Shown: positions 8,905 to 17,152, counted from the stretch's first letter. The stretch: DNA of 64,000 nt from Marinobacter xestospongiae (GCF_023156385.1 NZ_JAKZAK010000027.1:17995-81994); one strand, 5' to 3'. Numbers and translations: made by a program. Notes: a model not told the origin generated them from the sequence alone.

Positions 8905-9303
8905 CTACTGGTCCGGAACTTCCCGAATACGCCCATGCTCGTCGATGGCGACATAGACGAACAGGCCCTCGGTCACCTTGCGCTGGCGCTTGGCGCCCCG
9001 GTCCAGGGTCCAAACCTCCACCTGGATTTTCATCGAGCTGCGACCAATGTCCACCAGATCGCAGTAACAGCTGACCTGGGACCCCACCCGCAGCGGAGAC
9101 AGGAACTCCATCCGGTCGATGGCCACGGTGGCGCTGCGGCCGAGGGAGACGCGACCGGCCACGGTGGCGGCCGCCAGGTCCATCTGTTTCACCAGCCAGC
9201 CGGCGTAGATGTCGCCGTTGGCGTTGGTGTCACCGGGCAGTGGCACCAGTTGTAATACCAGCTCGCCTTTGGGGGCGGGTTTATCGTCGTCAAGGGAAGT
9301 CAT
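8905..9303 (-). CDS. hotdog-fold acyl-CoA thioesterase (YciA-like)
   Basis: A 132-residue protein of the acyl-CoA hydrolase family. The core NANGDIYAGWLVKQMDLAAA matches the first helix of YciA-like hotdog enzymes (the usual N..G.IFGG..M..MD pattern), followed by strands VAIDRMEFLSPLRVGSQVSC and MKIQVEVWT. It would hydrolyse acyl-CoAs in the cytoplasm. The longer frame begins at TTG (9375); the ATG at 9303 fits the family's N-terminus and has AGGTAGG upstream, so it is preferred. It is divergent from pstS. Chain-length specificity cannot be inferred. Confidence 0.88.
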   Translation of the reverse strand: MTSLDDDKPAPKGELVLQLVPLPGDTNANGDIYAGWLVKQMDLAAATVAGRVSLGRSATVAIDRMEFLSPLRVGSQVSCYCDLVDIGRSSMKIQVEVWTLDRGAKRQRKVTEGLFVYVAIDEHGRIREVPDQ

Positions 9304-9425
9304 GAAGCCTACCTTTGCAATTTTTGTAGATTTTGATGGCTGGAGGCATGGTAGCGATCCACGCCGTCGCTGCAAGTTAATAACGGCATCATCCCATTAA
9401 AAGGCGTTGCTGTGTATTTCAGTGG

Positions 9426-9459
9426 CTGTAACAAAGTTGTCACAGTCCCGCCGTATTCT
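9426..9459 (+). promoter_or_regulatory. Pho box and -10 element of the pstS promoter
   Basis: CTGTAACAAAGTTGTCAC (9426-9443) matches the two-repeat PhoB consensus CTGTCATAAATCTGTCAC at 14 of 18 positions. A TATTCT hexamer lies 10 nt downstream (9454-9459), the expected spacing when PhoB replaces a -35 element. This would give a leader of about 120 nt before pstS and phosphate-starvation control of the operon. Confidence 0.8.
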
Positions 9460-9588
9460 CCAACCATCGGCTCACCCATGCCGTTTGACTGCGGGGCAGG
9501 ATTTACTCATTCCGGTAAGGACTTGGACGCGATCCGACCCGATCAGCCACCAAAAAGCAGCTAACAGCTCAAGTGATGGAGACGTACC

Positions 9589-10638
9589 GTGATTAAACTG
9601 AAAGCAGCTCTCGCCAGCGTTGCCGTAGCCGGTGCCATGGCAGCCGTATCTACCCCGACCCTGGCCCGCGACACGATCAATATCGTCGGTTCCTCAACCG
9701 TTTATCCGTTTGCGACCGTGGTTGCTGAGCGCTTCGGCCGTAACACCGACTTCCCGACCCCGAAACTTGAGTCTACCGGCTCTGGCGGTGGTCTGAAGCT
9801 GTTCTGTGCCGGTATCGGTACCCAGCATCCGGACATCACCAACGCCTCCCGTCGCATGAAGTCCAGCGAGTTTGAACTGTGCCAGAGCAATGGCGTCAAG
9901 GACATCGTTGAAGTCAAGATTGGCAGCGACGGCATCGTTCTGGCCAGCTCCAAAGAAGCCGAGAATCTGGACATCTCCCTGGAGCAGCTGTTCCTGGCCC
10001 TGGCCAAGGAAGTTCCGGACCCCAACGGCGGTGACCGTCTGGTCGCCAACCCTTACCAGAACTGGAGCGACATCGACGCTAGCCTGCCGAACAAGCCGAT
10101 CCGTGTGATGGGTCCGCCTCCAACCTCCGGCACCCGTGATGCGTTTAACGAGCTTGCACTTGAGGGTGGCTGTGAAGAGATCCCGATGATCGACGCCATG
10201 GAGAAAGATGCCAAGGAGCAGGTCTGCCAGAGCATTCGTGAAGATGGTGCCTTCGTTGAAGCCGGCGAGAACGACAACCTGATCGTGCAGAAGCTGGCTT
10301 CTGACTCCACCTCTTACGGCGTCTTCGGCTACAGCTTCCTGGAAGAGAACTCCGGTACTCTGCAGGCTGCCACCATCAACGGCATGGAGCCGACCATGGA
10401 GAACATCAGCTCCGACGCTTACCCGGTTGCCCGCTCCCTGTGGTTCTACGTCAAGAAAGCCCACGTAGGTGTGGTTCCCGGCATCGCCGAGTACGTGGCT
10501 GAGTTCACCAGTGAAGGTACCTGGGGCGACAACGGCTACCTGGCTGACGTTGGCCTGATCCCGCTGGCCCGCTCTGCCCGCATGCAGGCGTCCGAGAACG
10601 CCAACAGCATGCAAACCATGACTGGCAACGAGCTGTAA
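9589..10638 (+). CDS. pstS: phosphate ABC transporter substrate-binding protein PstS
   Basis: A 349-residue secreted protein with a signal peptide ending around TLA-RD, then PBP-type motifs: NIVGSSTVYPFATVVAERF, STGSGGGLKLFCAGIG and the phosphate-contacting PPTSGTRDAF. It captures inorganic phosphate in the periplasm and delivers it to PstCA. Length and motifs match the Pseudomonas-type PstS. The start is GTG at 9589 with GGAG seven bases upstream. A Pho box lies upstream and a terminator hairpin just downstream, so pstS probably accumulates as a separate abundant transcript while part of transcription continues into pstC. Confidence 0.97.
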   Translation: MIKLKAALASVAVAGAMAAVSTPTLARDTINIVGSSTVYPFATVVAERFGRNTDFPTPKLESTGSGGGLKLFCAGIGTQHPDITNASRRMKSSEFELCQSNGVKDIVEVKIGSDGIVLASSKEAENLDISLEQLFLALAKEVPDPNGGDRLVANPYQNWSDIDASLPNKPIRVMGPPPTSGTRDAFNELALEGGCEEIPMIDAMEKDAKEQVCQSIREDGAFVEAGENDNLIVQKLASDSTSYGVFGYSFLEENSGTLQAATINGMEPTMENISSDAYPVARSLWFYVKKAHVGVVPGIAEYVAEFTSEGTWGDNGYLADVGLIPLARSARMQASENANSMQTMTGNEL

Positions 10639-10667
10639 GCTCCGCCAGGACAAGGCAGAATGACCAA

Positions 10668-10703
10668 GAAAAGTGCGGGGCCGGCGGTCTCGCACTTTTC
10701 TCG
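10668..10703 (+). terminator. stem-loop after pstS
   Basis: Perfect 10-bp stem (10668-10677 GAAAAGTGCG with 10691-10700 CGCACTTTTC), 13-nt loop, T-rich 3' arm then TCGTCTGT. It probably acts as a partial terminator or 3'-end stabiliser so pstS is made in excess of the membrane components. Confidence 0.7.
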
Positions 10704-10752
10704 TCTGTAAGGAAAGCCCTGAGAAACCAGTTTATACGCGCTAGTATAAGGA

Positions 10753-10916
10753 GCCTCCGAGCAACTCCGAATCACCTCTGCAAGCCTTTTAGGGCCTTCA
10801 GAGCGACCCTCAATCGGTGTTGCGACGTTTTGAAAGGCAGCCAGCCTTACTGCAACGTCGCGCCTTGATTGCGGGGCGCTCTGAAAGCCAGAGCGGATTC
10901 GGAGTTGCGCGGAGGC
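10753..10916. repeat. 164-bp nested imperfect palindrome between pstS and pstC
   Basis: Four nested inverted pairs line up on one axis: 10753-10773 with 10896-10916 (20 of 21 pairs), 10797-10815 with 10867-10885 (17 of 19), 10822-10829 with 10854-10861 (8 of 8) and an apical AAGGC/GCCTT pair (10834-10838 with 10844-10848). The whole 164 nt could fold into one long RNA hairpin or a DNA cruciform. There is no U-run after it and no open frame in it. It could be an mRNA-stabilising structure between pstS and pstC, or a small foldback (MITE-like) element; no clean target-site duplication is visible. Confidence 0.8.
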
Positions 10917-10956
10917 CCCTAAAGCCTTTGCCAAGCGCCAGACAAAGAGAGAATTC

Positions 10957-12345
10957 ATGCAACCTGCCAACCTGATACCACTGCTGGTGGTGTTGATCGC
11001 CATCGCGTTCGCCCTGGGCTATGCCCGATCCAGGGCCCTGGCGGCGCCGCTGGGTGGCATCCGACACCTCAAGTCCCTACCGTTCTATTACGCAGCCCGG
11101 GCGGCCATGTGGTGTGGCCTGCCGGCGCTGCTGATTCTGGCCTGCTGGCTCGGCTTTGAAGGCAAAGTGATCCAAACCCTGATCGTTGGCAGCCTGCCCG
11201 ACGACCTGCGACCGGAGTCGGCTGGTGAGGCCAGCCTGATTCTGTCGCAGATCAGCAACGTGGCTTCCGGTGCGCTGTCGGCGGATTTTGTCCCCGAGCC
11301 CATCGCCGAGGCGGCCACCCGCCTGACCGCCCTGCGTGAAGACAGCAAGCTGATGATGACTCTGCTGGTGGTGGTGATTGCGGTGCTGGGCGGTTTCCTG
11401 GCCTGGCTGCGGATTGCACCCCATATCAACGCGCGGGAGAAGTTCGAGACCACCCTGCGGCGGATCTTTTTTGCCTGTGCCGCAGTGGCCATTCTCACCA
11501 CCGTTGGCATCGTGTTCTCGGTGATCTTCGAGACCATCCGGTTTTTCGACAAGGTGCCGATGACCGAATTCCTGTTCGGTTCTTCCTGGAGTCCGCAGAC
11601 CGCCATCCGGGTGGACCAGGTGGGCGCGGAAGGCGCCTTCGGCATGATCCCGCTGTTTGTCGGTACCCTGCTGATTTCCGCCATTGCCATGGTGGTGGCA
11701 GTGCCGGTGGGGCTGATGTCCGCCATCTACCTGTCCGAATACGCCACCAAGCGGGTGCGGGGTATCGTCAAGCCGCTGCTGGAAATGCTCGCCGGGGTTC
11801 CCACCGTGGTCTACGGCTTCTTCGCCGCGCTGACGGTGGCGCCGTTCATTACTGACCTGGCCGCTGCGCTGGGTTTGCAGGCGTCCGCGGAGAGCGCGCT
11901 GGCCGCCGGTCTGGTGATGGGGGTGATGATCATCCCGTTCGTGTCGTCACTGTCTGACGACGTCATCAATGCCGTGCCCCAGTCCCTGCGGGATGGTTCC
12001 CTGGCGCTGGGCGCGACCCAGTCCGAAACCATGAAGAAGGTTATCTTCCCCGCGGCCCTGCCGGGCATCATGGGGGGCATCCTGCTGGCGGTGTCCCGGG
12101 CCATTGGTGAAACCATGATCGTGGTTATGGCTGCCGGTCTGGCCGCCAACCTTACCGCCAACCCGCTGGATGCTGTCACCACCGTCACCGTTCAGATCGT
12201 GACCCTGCTGGTGGGTGACCAGGAGTTCGACAGTGCCAAGACACTGGCCGCCTTCGCCCTGGGCATGATGCTGTTCATCGTCACCCTGGTGCTCAACATC
12301 ATCGCCCTCCATGTGGTTCGCAAATATCGGGAACAGTATGACTAA
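10957..12345 (+). CDS. pstC: phosphate ABC transporter permease PstC
   Basis: A 462-residue inner-membrane permease, longer than the E. coli protein (about 319 aa) because of an N-terminal extension of roughly 140 residues with extra hydrophobic segments (MQPANLIPLLVVLIAIAFAL; LPALLILACWLGF). The C-terminal half carries the MetI-type permease domain with LSEYATKRVRGIVKPLLEML and the EAA-like loop SLALGATQSETMKKVIFPAA, followed by SRAIGETMIV. With PstA it forms the phosphate channel. An AGAGAG sequence precedes the ATG. It overlaps pstA by 8 nt. Confidence 0.95.
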   Translation: MQPANLIPLLVVLIAIAFALGYARSRALAAPLGGIRHLKSLPFYYAARAAMWCGLPALLILACWLGFEGKVIQTLIVGSLPDDLRPESAGEASLILSQISNVASGALSADFVPEPIAEAATRLTALREDSKLMMTLLVVVIAVLGGFLAWLRIAPHINAREKFETTLRRIFFACAAVAILTTVGIVFSVIFETIRFFDKVPMTEFLFGSSWSPQTAIRVDQVGAEGAFGMIPLFVGTLLISAIAMVVAVPVGLMSAIYLSEYATKRVRGIVKPLLEMLAGVPTVVYGFFAALTVAPFITDLAAALGLQASAESALAAGLVMGVMIIPFVSSLSDDVINAVPQSLRDGSLALGATQSETMKKVIFPAALPGIMGGILLAVSRAIGETMIVVMAAGLAANLTANPLDAVTTVTVQIVTLLVGDQEFDSAKTLAAFALGMMLFIVTLVLNIIALHVVRKYREQYD

Positions 12346-13618
12346 TCCAACTTCTCAGGCGGAGATCGTCCGCCAGTCGCTGAAGCGGCGCTATCGCAAG
12401 GAACGGCGCTTCCGGGCCTATGGCATTGCCGCCATCGCCGTGGCTCTGCTGGCCCTGGTAACGCTGTTTACCGACATCATCAGCAAAGGCTACACCGGTT
12501 TCCTGAAGACCACGGTGACCCTGGAGGTGACCCTGGACCAGGACCTGATGTACCTGGAAGACGCCACCGACGATAAAGCCCTGCGCATGGCCGATTTCAA
12601 GGCGCCGCTGCTGGCGGCGTTGCAGAAAGAGGTGCCCCAGGCTACGTCCGAGCGCGAGGACCAGCGTGCCCTTAACGGCCTGGTGTCCAGCTACGCCACC
12701 AACGAGCTGAAAGACGCCCTCAAGGCCGATCCGTCAATTCTGGGGACCACCCAGACGATGACGTTCCTGGCCAGCGACGATGTGGATGTTTACGTCAAGC
12801 ACAAGGGCGACACCACCTACTCCATCAAGCTCAGCGAGCGCCAGCAGCAGTGGGCCGACCAACTGGTGGAGAAGGGCGTCATCGAGAACTCCTTCAACGA
12901 CGTGTTCTTCTCCCACGGCGACAGCCGTGAGCCGGGCAATGCCGGTGTGCTGGGGGCAATGGTGGGCTCCCTGCTGACCATGCTGGTGACCCTGTTCCTG
13001 TCGTTCCCGATCGGGGTGGCGGCGGCCATCTATCTGGAGGAGTTTGCGCCCCAGAACAAGCTCACTGACTTCATTGAAGTCAACATCAACAACCTCGCGG
13101 CGGTGCCGTCGATCATCTTCGGTCTGCTGGGTCTGGCGATCTTCATCAACCTGTTTGGCATGCCCCGGTCGGTGCCGGTGGTGGGTGGTCTGGTACTGAT
13201 GCTGATGACCCTGCCCACCATCATCATTTCCAGCCGCGCCGCCATCAAAAGTGTGCCGCCGTCGATCCGCGAAGCGGCCGAGGGAATTGGCGCCTCGAAG
13301 ATGCAGGTGGTGTTGCATCACGTCCTGCCGCTGGCGCTGCCAGGCATGCTGACCGGCTCGATCATCGGCATGGCCCAGGCGCTGGGCGAAACCGCGCCGT
13401 TGTTGTTGATTGGTATGGTGGCGTTTATCGTGGATGTGCCGGATGGCTTCTTCGATTCCGCCACGGTTTTGCCGGTCCAGATCTTCCTGTGGGCAGGCAG
13501 CCCGGAGCTGGGCTTTATCGAACGCGCGTCGGCGGCCATTATGGTGCTGCTGACCTTCCTGATCAGTATGAATGCATTGGCCATTTGGCTGCGTAAACGT
13601 CTCGAGCGCCGGTGGTAA
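12338..13618 (+). CDS. pstA: phosphate ABC transporter permease PstA
   Basis: A 426-residue permease with an N-terminal DUF3333-type region (about 1-200: one membrane helix at about 29-48 and a large periplasmic segment) before the MetI-type domain (about 205-425; YLEEFAPQNKLTDFIEVNIN, EGIGASKMQVVLHHVLPLAL, AQALGETAPLLLIGM). Such extended PstA proteins are usual in pseudomonads. The ATG at 12338 lies inside the end of pstC and gives an 8-nt overlap, preferred over the earlier frame-opening codon. It pairs with PstC to move phosphate inward. Confidence 0.95.
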   Translation: MTNPTSQAEIVRQSLKRRYRKERRFRAYGIAAIAVALLALVTLFTDIISKGYTGFLKTTVTLEVTLDQDLMYLEDATDDKALRMADFKAPLLAALQKEVPQATSEREDQRALNGLVSSYATNELKDALKADPSILGTTQTMTFLASDDVDVYVKHKGDTTYSIKLSERQQQWADQLVEKGVIENSFNDVFFSHGDSREPGNAGVLGAMVGSLLTMLVTLFLSFPIGVAAAIYLEEFAPQNKLTDFIEVNINNLAAVPSIIFGLLGLAIFINLFGMPRSVPVVGGLVLMLMTLPTIIISSRAAIKSVPPSIREAAEGIGASKMQVVLHHVLPLALPGMLTGSIIGMAQALGETAPLLLIGMVAFIVDVPDGFFDSATVLPVQIFLWAGSPELGFIERASAAIMVLLTFLISMNALAIWLRKRLERRW

Positions 13619-13628
13619 GGAGAATCCC

Positions 13629-14525
13629 ATGAGTACCCTGAACGCAAGTCTTTCCAACGAACAGGCCCAGCGTGATCTGGCCGAAGCGTCAGCTCCTGCC
13701 GCTGCCCCGGAGAAACCGGCCGAGAGCGTCATCGAATACGGCAAAACCGTGGGCACACCGTTCTCCGACGATCCCAAGTTCACCCTGCGGGATGTGGAGG
13801 TGTTCTACGGTGATACCCAGGCCATCAAGGGCATCAGCCTGGACATCGCCAAGAACGAGGTCATCGCCTTTATCGGTCCGTCCGGCTGTGGTAAATCAAC
13901 GTTCCTGCGTTGCCTCAACCGGATGAACGATTCCATCGACATCTGCCGGGTCAAGGGCCAGCTGCAGCTGGACGGCAAGGATCTCTACGATCCCAAGAAC
14001 GACGTGGTGGAACTGCGGGCCCGGGTGGGCATGGTGTTCCAGAAGCCCAACCCGTTCCCCAAGTCGATCTACGACAACGTTGCCTACGGACCGCGCATTC
14101 ACGGCCTGGCCAACCGCAAGTCAGAGCTCGACGACATTGTTGAGAACAGCCTGCGCAAGGCCGGTCTTTGGGACGAGGTGAAGGATCGCCTGGATGCCCC
14201 GGCCACCGGCATGTCCGGCGGTCAGCAGCAGCGGCTGTGTATTGCCCGTACCATCGCCGTAAGCCCCGAAGTGGTGCTGATGGATGAGCCCTGCTCGGCG
14301 CTGGACCCCATCGCCACGGCGCGGGTCGAGGAGCTGATTGCCGAACTGTCGCAAAGCTACACCATCATCATCGTTACCCACTCGATGCAGCAGGCGGCCC
14401 GGGTCTCCCATCGCACCGCCTACTTCCACCTGGGCCACCTGGTGGAAGTGAATGAGACCAACAAGGTCTTCACCGCCCCGGAGCATGAGCTGACCGAGTC
14501 CTACATTACCGGTCGCTTCGGCTAA
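13629..14525 (+). CDS. pstB: phosphate ABC transporter ATP-binding protein PstB
   Basis: A 298-residue ABC ATPase. A poorly conserved N-terminal tail of about 45 residues precedes the nucleotide-binding domain. Walker A is GPSGCGKST (83-91), the signature is MSGGQQQRLCIAR, Walker B is VVLMDEPCSALDP and the switch histidine lies in IIIVTHSMQQAARV. It powers phosphate import through PstCA. The ATG at 13629 has AGGAG at proper spacing, 11 nt after pstA, and is preferred over an earlier start inside pstA. Confidence 0.97.
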   Translation: MSTLNASLSNEQAQRDLAEASAPAAAPEKPAESVIEYGKTVGTPFSDDPKFTLRDVEVFYGDTQAIKGISLDIAKNEVIAFIGPSGCGKSTFLRCLNRMNDSIDICRVKGQLQLDGKDLYDPKNDVVELRARVGMVFQKPNPFPKSIYDNVAYGPRIHGLANRKSELDDIVENSLRKAGLWDEVKDRLDAPATGMSGGQQQRLCIARTIAVSPEVVLMDEPCSALDPIATARVEELIAELSQSYTIIIVTHSMQQAARVSHRTAYFHLGHLVEVNETNKVFTAPEHELTESYITGRFG

Positions 14526-14563
14526 CGCCGGCCACGGTGGACCAGAGAAGGAGAATACAGGCA

Positions 14564-15286
14564 ATGCCGAACCAGAAAGACGACGTCTACGGTGATCACA
14601 TCTCCCACCAGTTCAACGAAGAACTGGCGGAGCTCAAGACCCAGTTCCTGAAAATGGGCGGACTGGTTGAGCAGCAGCTGGCTGACGCGGTCAAGGCCCT
14701 GATCGACAACGACGGCCACCTGGCCGACGAAATCCGCGCCCGCGACAAGACCGTGGACCGGATGGAAGTGGAGATCGACGAGGAGTCCACCCGGGTCATC
14801 GCCCGTCGCCAGCCCACCGCCCGCGACCTGCGCCTGGTGGTGTCGGTGATCAAGATGGTGGCCGACCTGGAGCGGGTCGGGGATGAAGCCAAGAAAATCG
14901 CCAAGTTCGCCATGGGCTTGTCCGAGGAAGGCAAGGCGCCGCGCGGTTACGTGGAAGTGCGCCACATCGGCAACCACGTGGGCGGTATGCTGCACGACGC
15001 CTTGGACGCCTTTGCCCGGCTGGATTCCGAGCTGGCGCTGCAGGTGATGAAGGAAGACAAGCGGGTGGATGAAGAGTATCAGGCGGCAATCCGCAGCCTG
15101 CTGACCTTCATGATGGAAGACACCCGCAACATCTCCCGCTGCATGTCGGTGATGTGGGTGCTGCGGGCACTGGAGCGGGTGGGCGACCACGCCTGCAACA
15201 TCGCCGAGAACGTCATCTTCATGGTCAAGGGAGAAGACGTTCGCCACACCTCAATGGAGGAGGCGGAGCGGGTCGTCAGTCAGTAA
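14564..15286 (+). CDS. phoU: phosphate-signalling protein PhoU
   Basis: A 240-residue all-helical protein with two three-helix PhoU repeats, each carrying the acidic metal-binding signature: DKTVDRMEVEIDEES in the first and DKRVDEEYQAAI with RALERVGDHACNIAENV in the second. PhoU links Pst transport to the PhoR/PhoB system and restrains the Pho response when phosphate is plentiful. The ATG at 14564 follows AAGGAG; an in-frame GTG at 14537 is less likely. It is the last gene of the pst operon, followed by a strong terminator. phoB/phoR are not in the window. Confidence 0.97.
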   Translation: MPNQKDDVYGDHISHQFNEELAELKTQFLKMGGLVEQQLADAVKALIDNDGHLADEIRARDKTVDRMEVEIDEESTRVIARRQPTARDLRLVVSVIKMVADLERVGDEAKKIAKFAMGLSEEGKAPRGYVEVRHIGNHVGGMLHDALDAFARLDSELALQVMKEDKRVDEEYQAAIRSLLTFMMEDTRNISRCMSVMWVLRALERVGDHACNIAENVIFMVKGEDVRHTSMEEAERVVSQ

Positions 15287-15309
15287 CAGCGATTGCTCAA
15301 ACGATAGCG

Positions 15310-15346
15310 AAAACCGGCACAGGCCTTTGCCTGCGCCGGTTTTTTT
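15310..15346 (+). terminator. Rho-independent terminator of the pst-phoU operon
   Basis: A 15-bp stem with one mismatch (15310-15324 with 15329-15343) and a CTTT loop ends in seven T residues. It begins 24 nt after the phoU stop codon. Confidence 0.93.
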
Positions 15347-15503
15347 ATGCTGATGTTTATTTCATGTCCGTACTGTTGTGCCTGTATATCTCGGCATGTC
15401 TGGGTTCTCTTAGAGCCCCTCCTGGTACAGGGACACGGTGGCATTCGGAGCCACAGGGACAAAGATCCCGCTGTGCTTCAGCGTCTCCCTTGCTAAAGAC
15501 GTT

Positions 15504-15527
15504 ACGCAGGCATTATCAAGCCTGCGT
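15504..15527. repeat. inverted repeat upstream of higBA
   Basis: Perfect 8-bp inverted repeat ACGCAGGC/GCCTGCGT with an 8-nt AT-rich spacer, abutting the putative -35 element (TTGACA, 15527-15532) of the toxin-antitoxin operon. It could be a second regulator site or a weak terminator for upstream transcription. Confidence 0.45.
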
Positions 15528-15555
15528 TGACACGCGTCACGTGACGCAATACGCT
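15527..15555 (+). promoter_or_regulatory. higBA promoter with palindromic operator
   Basis: A consensus -35 (TTGACA, 15527-15532) and a weak -10 (TACGCT, 15550-15555) are separated by 17 nt. The spacer contains the perfect 14-bp palindrome GCGTCACGTGACGC (15534-15547). A palindrome placed between -35 and -10 is what is expected of the autorepressor site bound by a HigA-type antitoxin. The first gene starts 7 nt after the -10, so its message would be nearly leaderless. Confidence 0.65.
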
Positions 15556-15562
15556 TTGGCTC

Positions 15563-15844
15563 ATGATCAAGTCTTTCGCTGACAAAAGAACTCAAGAGCT
15601 TTACTCCGAGGGCAAATCAAAGAGATTTCCTGCGGACGTTGCTTCGAGAGCGGCCAGGAAACTCGAATACGTGAATCTGGCCTTGCAGCTGGAGGATTTG
15701 AAAGTGCCGCCCGGCAATCGCCTCCATCCATTGTCGGGAGACAGGATTGGGCAGCACGCAATTTCAATAAATGATCAGTGGCGCATCTGTTTTCGTTTTG
15801 AGGATGGCGATGCCTATGAGGTCGAAGTGTGTGACTACCACTGA
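15563..15844 (+). CDS. higB: HigB-type toxin (RelE/ParE superfamily mRNA interferase)
   Basis: A 93-residue basic protein with the HigB/YoeB-like layout: MIKSFADKRTQELYSEGKSK, the helix FPADVASRAARKLEYVNLA, then LKVPPGNRLHPLSGDRIGQHAISINDQWRICFRF and a closing DAYEVEVCDYH. The NRLHPL and QWRICFRF segments are hallmarks of the ribosome-dependent HigB mRNase. The toxin gene precedes the antitoxin gene, the order characteristic of higBA. The two are separated by 14 nt. The local GC content is lower than in flanking genes, consistent with horizontal acquisition. Confidence 0.92.
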   Translation: MIKSFADKRTQELYSEGKSKRFPADVASRAARKLEYVNLALQLEDLKVPPGNRLHPLSGDRIGQHAISINDQWRICFRFEDGDAYEVEVCDYH

Positions 15845-15858
15845 GTGAGGTGATGACT

Positions 15859-16173
15859 ATGGCTATTCCTAATACTACCGGCATGCAGCGTAAGCCAACT
15901 CACCCGGGTGAAATGCTGAGAGAAGATTTCCTGTCGGACTATGGCCTGACTGTTTCGGGGTTGGCTGAATCTCTGGGTGTCTCGCGCCAGTCAGTGAATG
16001 AATTACTGCGTGAGCGCCGTGCTGTCAGTCCGGAAATGTCGCTTCGGCTCGCCCGCTTTTTTGGCAACTCCCCGGAGTTCTGGCTGAATGCGCAGCGATC
16101 TGTTGATCTTTGGACGGCGGCGCAGTCGGTCAAGGACGAAGTGGAACGGATTAAACCGATACATGCGGCATAG
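15859..16173 (+). CDS. higA: HigA-type antitoxin (XRE helix-turn-helix)
   Basis: A protein of about 104 residues with PTHPGEMLREDFLSDYGLTV followed by a Cro/C1-type helix-turn-helix (LAESLGVSRQSVNELLRER) and RLARFFGNSPEFWLNAQRSVDL, the VapI/HigA signature. It neutralises HigB and represses the operon. In-frame GTG (15850) and ATG (15853) codons lie upstream, but the ATG at 15859 has the best spacing from GTGAGG. It probably binds the palindrome in the promoter ahead of higB. Confidence 0.92.
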   Translation: MAIPNTTGMQRKPTHPGEMLREDFLSDYGLTVSGLAESLGVSRQSVNELLRERRAVSPEMSLRLARFFGNSPEFWLNAQRSVDLWTAAQSVKDEVERIKPIHAA

Positions 16174-16226
16174 CCAAGTGGGTGAAGCTGACAAGCCGTT
16201 GAATGTGGCGTTAGATTTCAAAGCCT

Positions 16227-16490
16227 ATGACTGAGCAATATTCAATAGCTGAGAAGTTCGAGATCACAGGTAGAGGCGTCGTTGTTGTTATAGACGAGGT
16301 TACCGGTCGAGTGCCGGGAACAGTGTACAAAGTCGAATTGAAAGGAGCTTATGGCGACCGGGTTGTGGCGGAGGCGCTGAAAGAGTGGTTGTTGCGAAGA
16401 TGTACGGGGTCGTTTGAAAAGGAAGCCTATTTTCTTTCGGGATTGCACAAAACTGATGTGCCAGAACATGCAGTTTTGGTGTTCATCTGA
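16227..16490 (+). CDS. hypothetical protein, 87 aa
   Basis: Small unrecognised protein directly after higBA. It has no signal peptide or membrane helix. Predicted content is mostly beta strand then helix: ITGRGVVVVIDEVTGRVPGT, VYKVELKGAYGDRVVAEALK, ending DVPEHAVLVFI. No clear ribosome-binding site precedes the ATG, and base composition is low in GC compared with the pst genes. It belongs to the same likely transferred patch as higBA. Function unknown. Confidence 0.6.
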   Translation: MTEQYSIAEKFEITGRGVVVVIDEVTGRVPGTVYKVELKGAYGDRVVAEALKEWLLRRCTGSFEKEAYFLSGLHKTDVPEHAVLVFI

Positions 16491-16606
16491 TGCGCCGAAA
16501 TTTAACCAGTGGTTAAGTTTGGGCGAATTGCTGTCGACAAATTTGTATAACCTGCTCTAATGCATGCGCTCCAGCAAACTCTGACACCAATACAAGGCGT
16601 GGTGGC

Positions 16607-17086
16607 ATGAATCTATCAGGCAATGAGAATGGTTCGTTGGTCTGGATGTATGTTGTATTGCTGATGTGGATTCTGTTGTGGGCGGGGTTCAATTTCTGGG
16701 CCTTCTTTCAGGGCATACAGTGGTCGCTGGATGCTCTGGTCATACTGCTTGCAAGTCTGTCCTTTATTGGCATCTTTTGTTGGCTGATTTACATGGCGAT
16801 TCTGGGGAAGAAAGTACTCCCAAAAATCGATCGGCTGGTTTACCCGGAGCGCACGGCCAACGCCCGGTATCCTGATAACCTGAAGTTAAAGATCCTGCGT
16901 TTGAATGAGTATGCGGCGGCGATTACCAGCAAACGAGCCCGCAGATTGAACCCTTTGCCCGTTGACCTGAGGCAACTGCCTGATCATTTGCGGATTCCGG
17001 TGGTGGCCTACATCCACTGGTTAAGCCTTTGTGTATTGGTTGCCGTGGTCAGTATGGGGTTGGTTTGGTACCAAGGGAGCCTCTGA
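16607..17086 (+). CDS. hypothetical inner-membrane protein, 159 aa
   Basis: Unrecognised protein with three predicted membrane segments: about 12-34 (VWMYVVLLMWILLWAGFNFW), 42-67 (ALVILLASLSFIGIFCWLIY) and 134-156 (YIHWLSLCVLVAVVSMGLVW). Between the second and third lies a basic cytosolic stretch of about 65 residues (KRARRLNPLP). It sits at the end of the lower-GC patch begun by higBA and has no co-directional partner. No function can be proposed. Confidence 0.6.
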   Translation: MNLSGNENGSLVWMYVVLLMWILLWAGFNFWAFFQGIQWSLDALVILLASLSFIGIFCWLIYMAILGKKVLPKIDRLVYPERTANARYPDNLKLKILRLNEYAAAITSKRARRLNPLPVDLRQLPDHLRIPVVAYIHWLSLCVLVAVVSMGLVWYQGSL

Positions 17087-17152
17087 TCAACTACTAAGTT
17101 CTGCTCACATCCAGCCACAGCACAGTTGGGTTGGCCACCAGGCCAACCCGCC

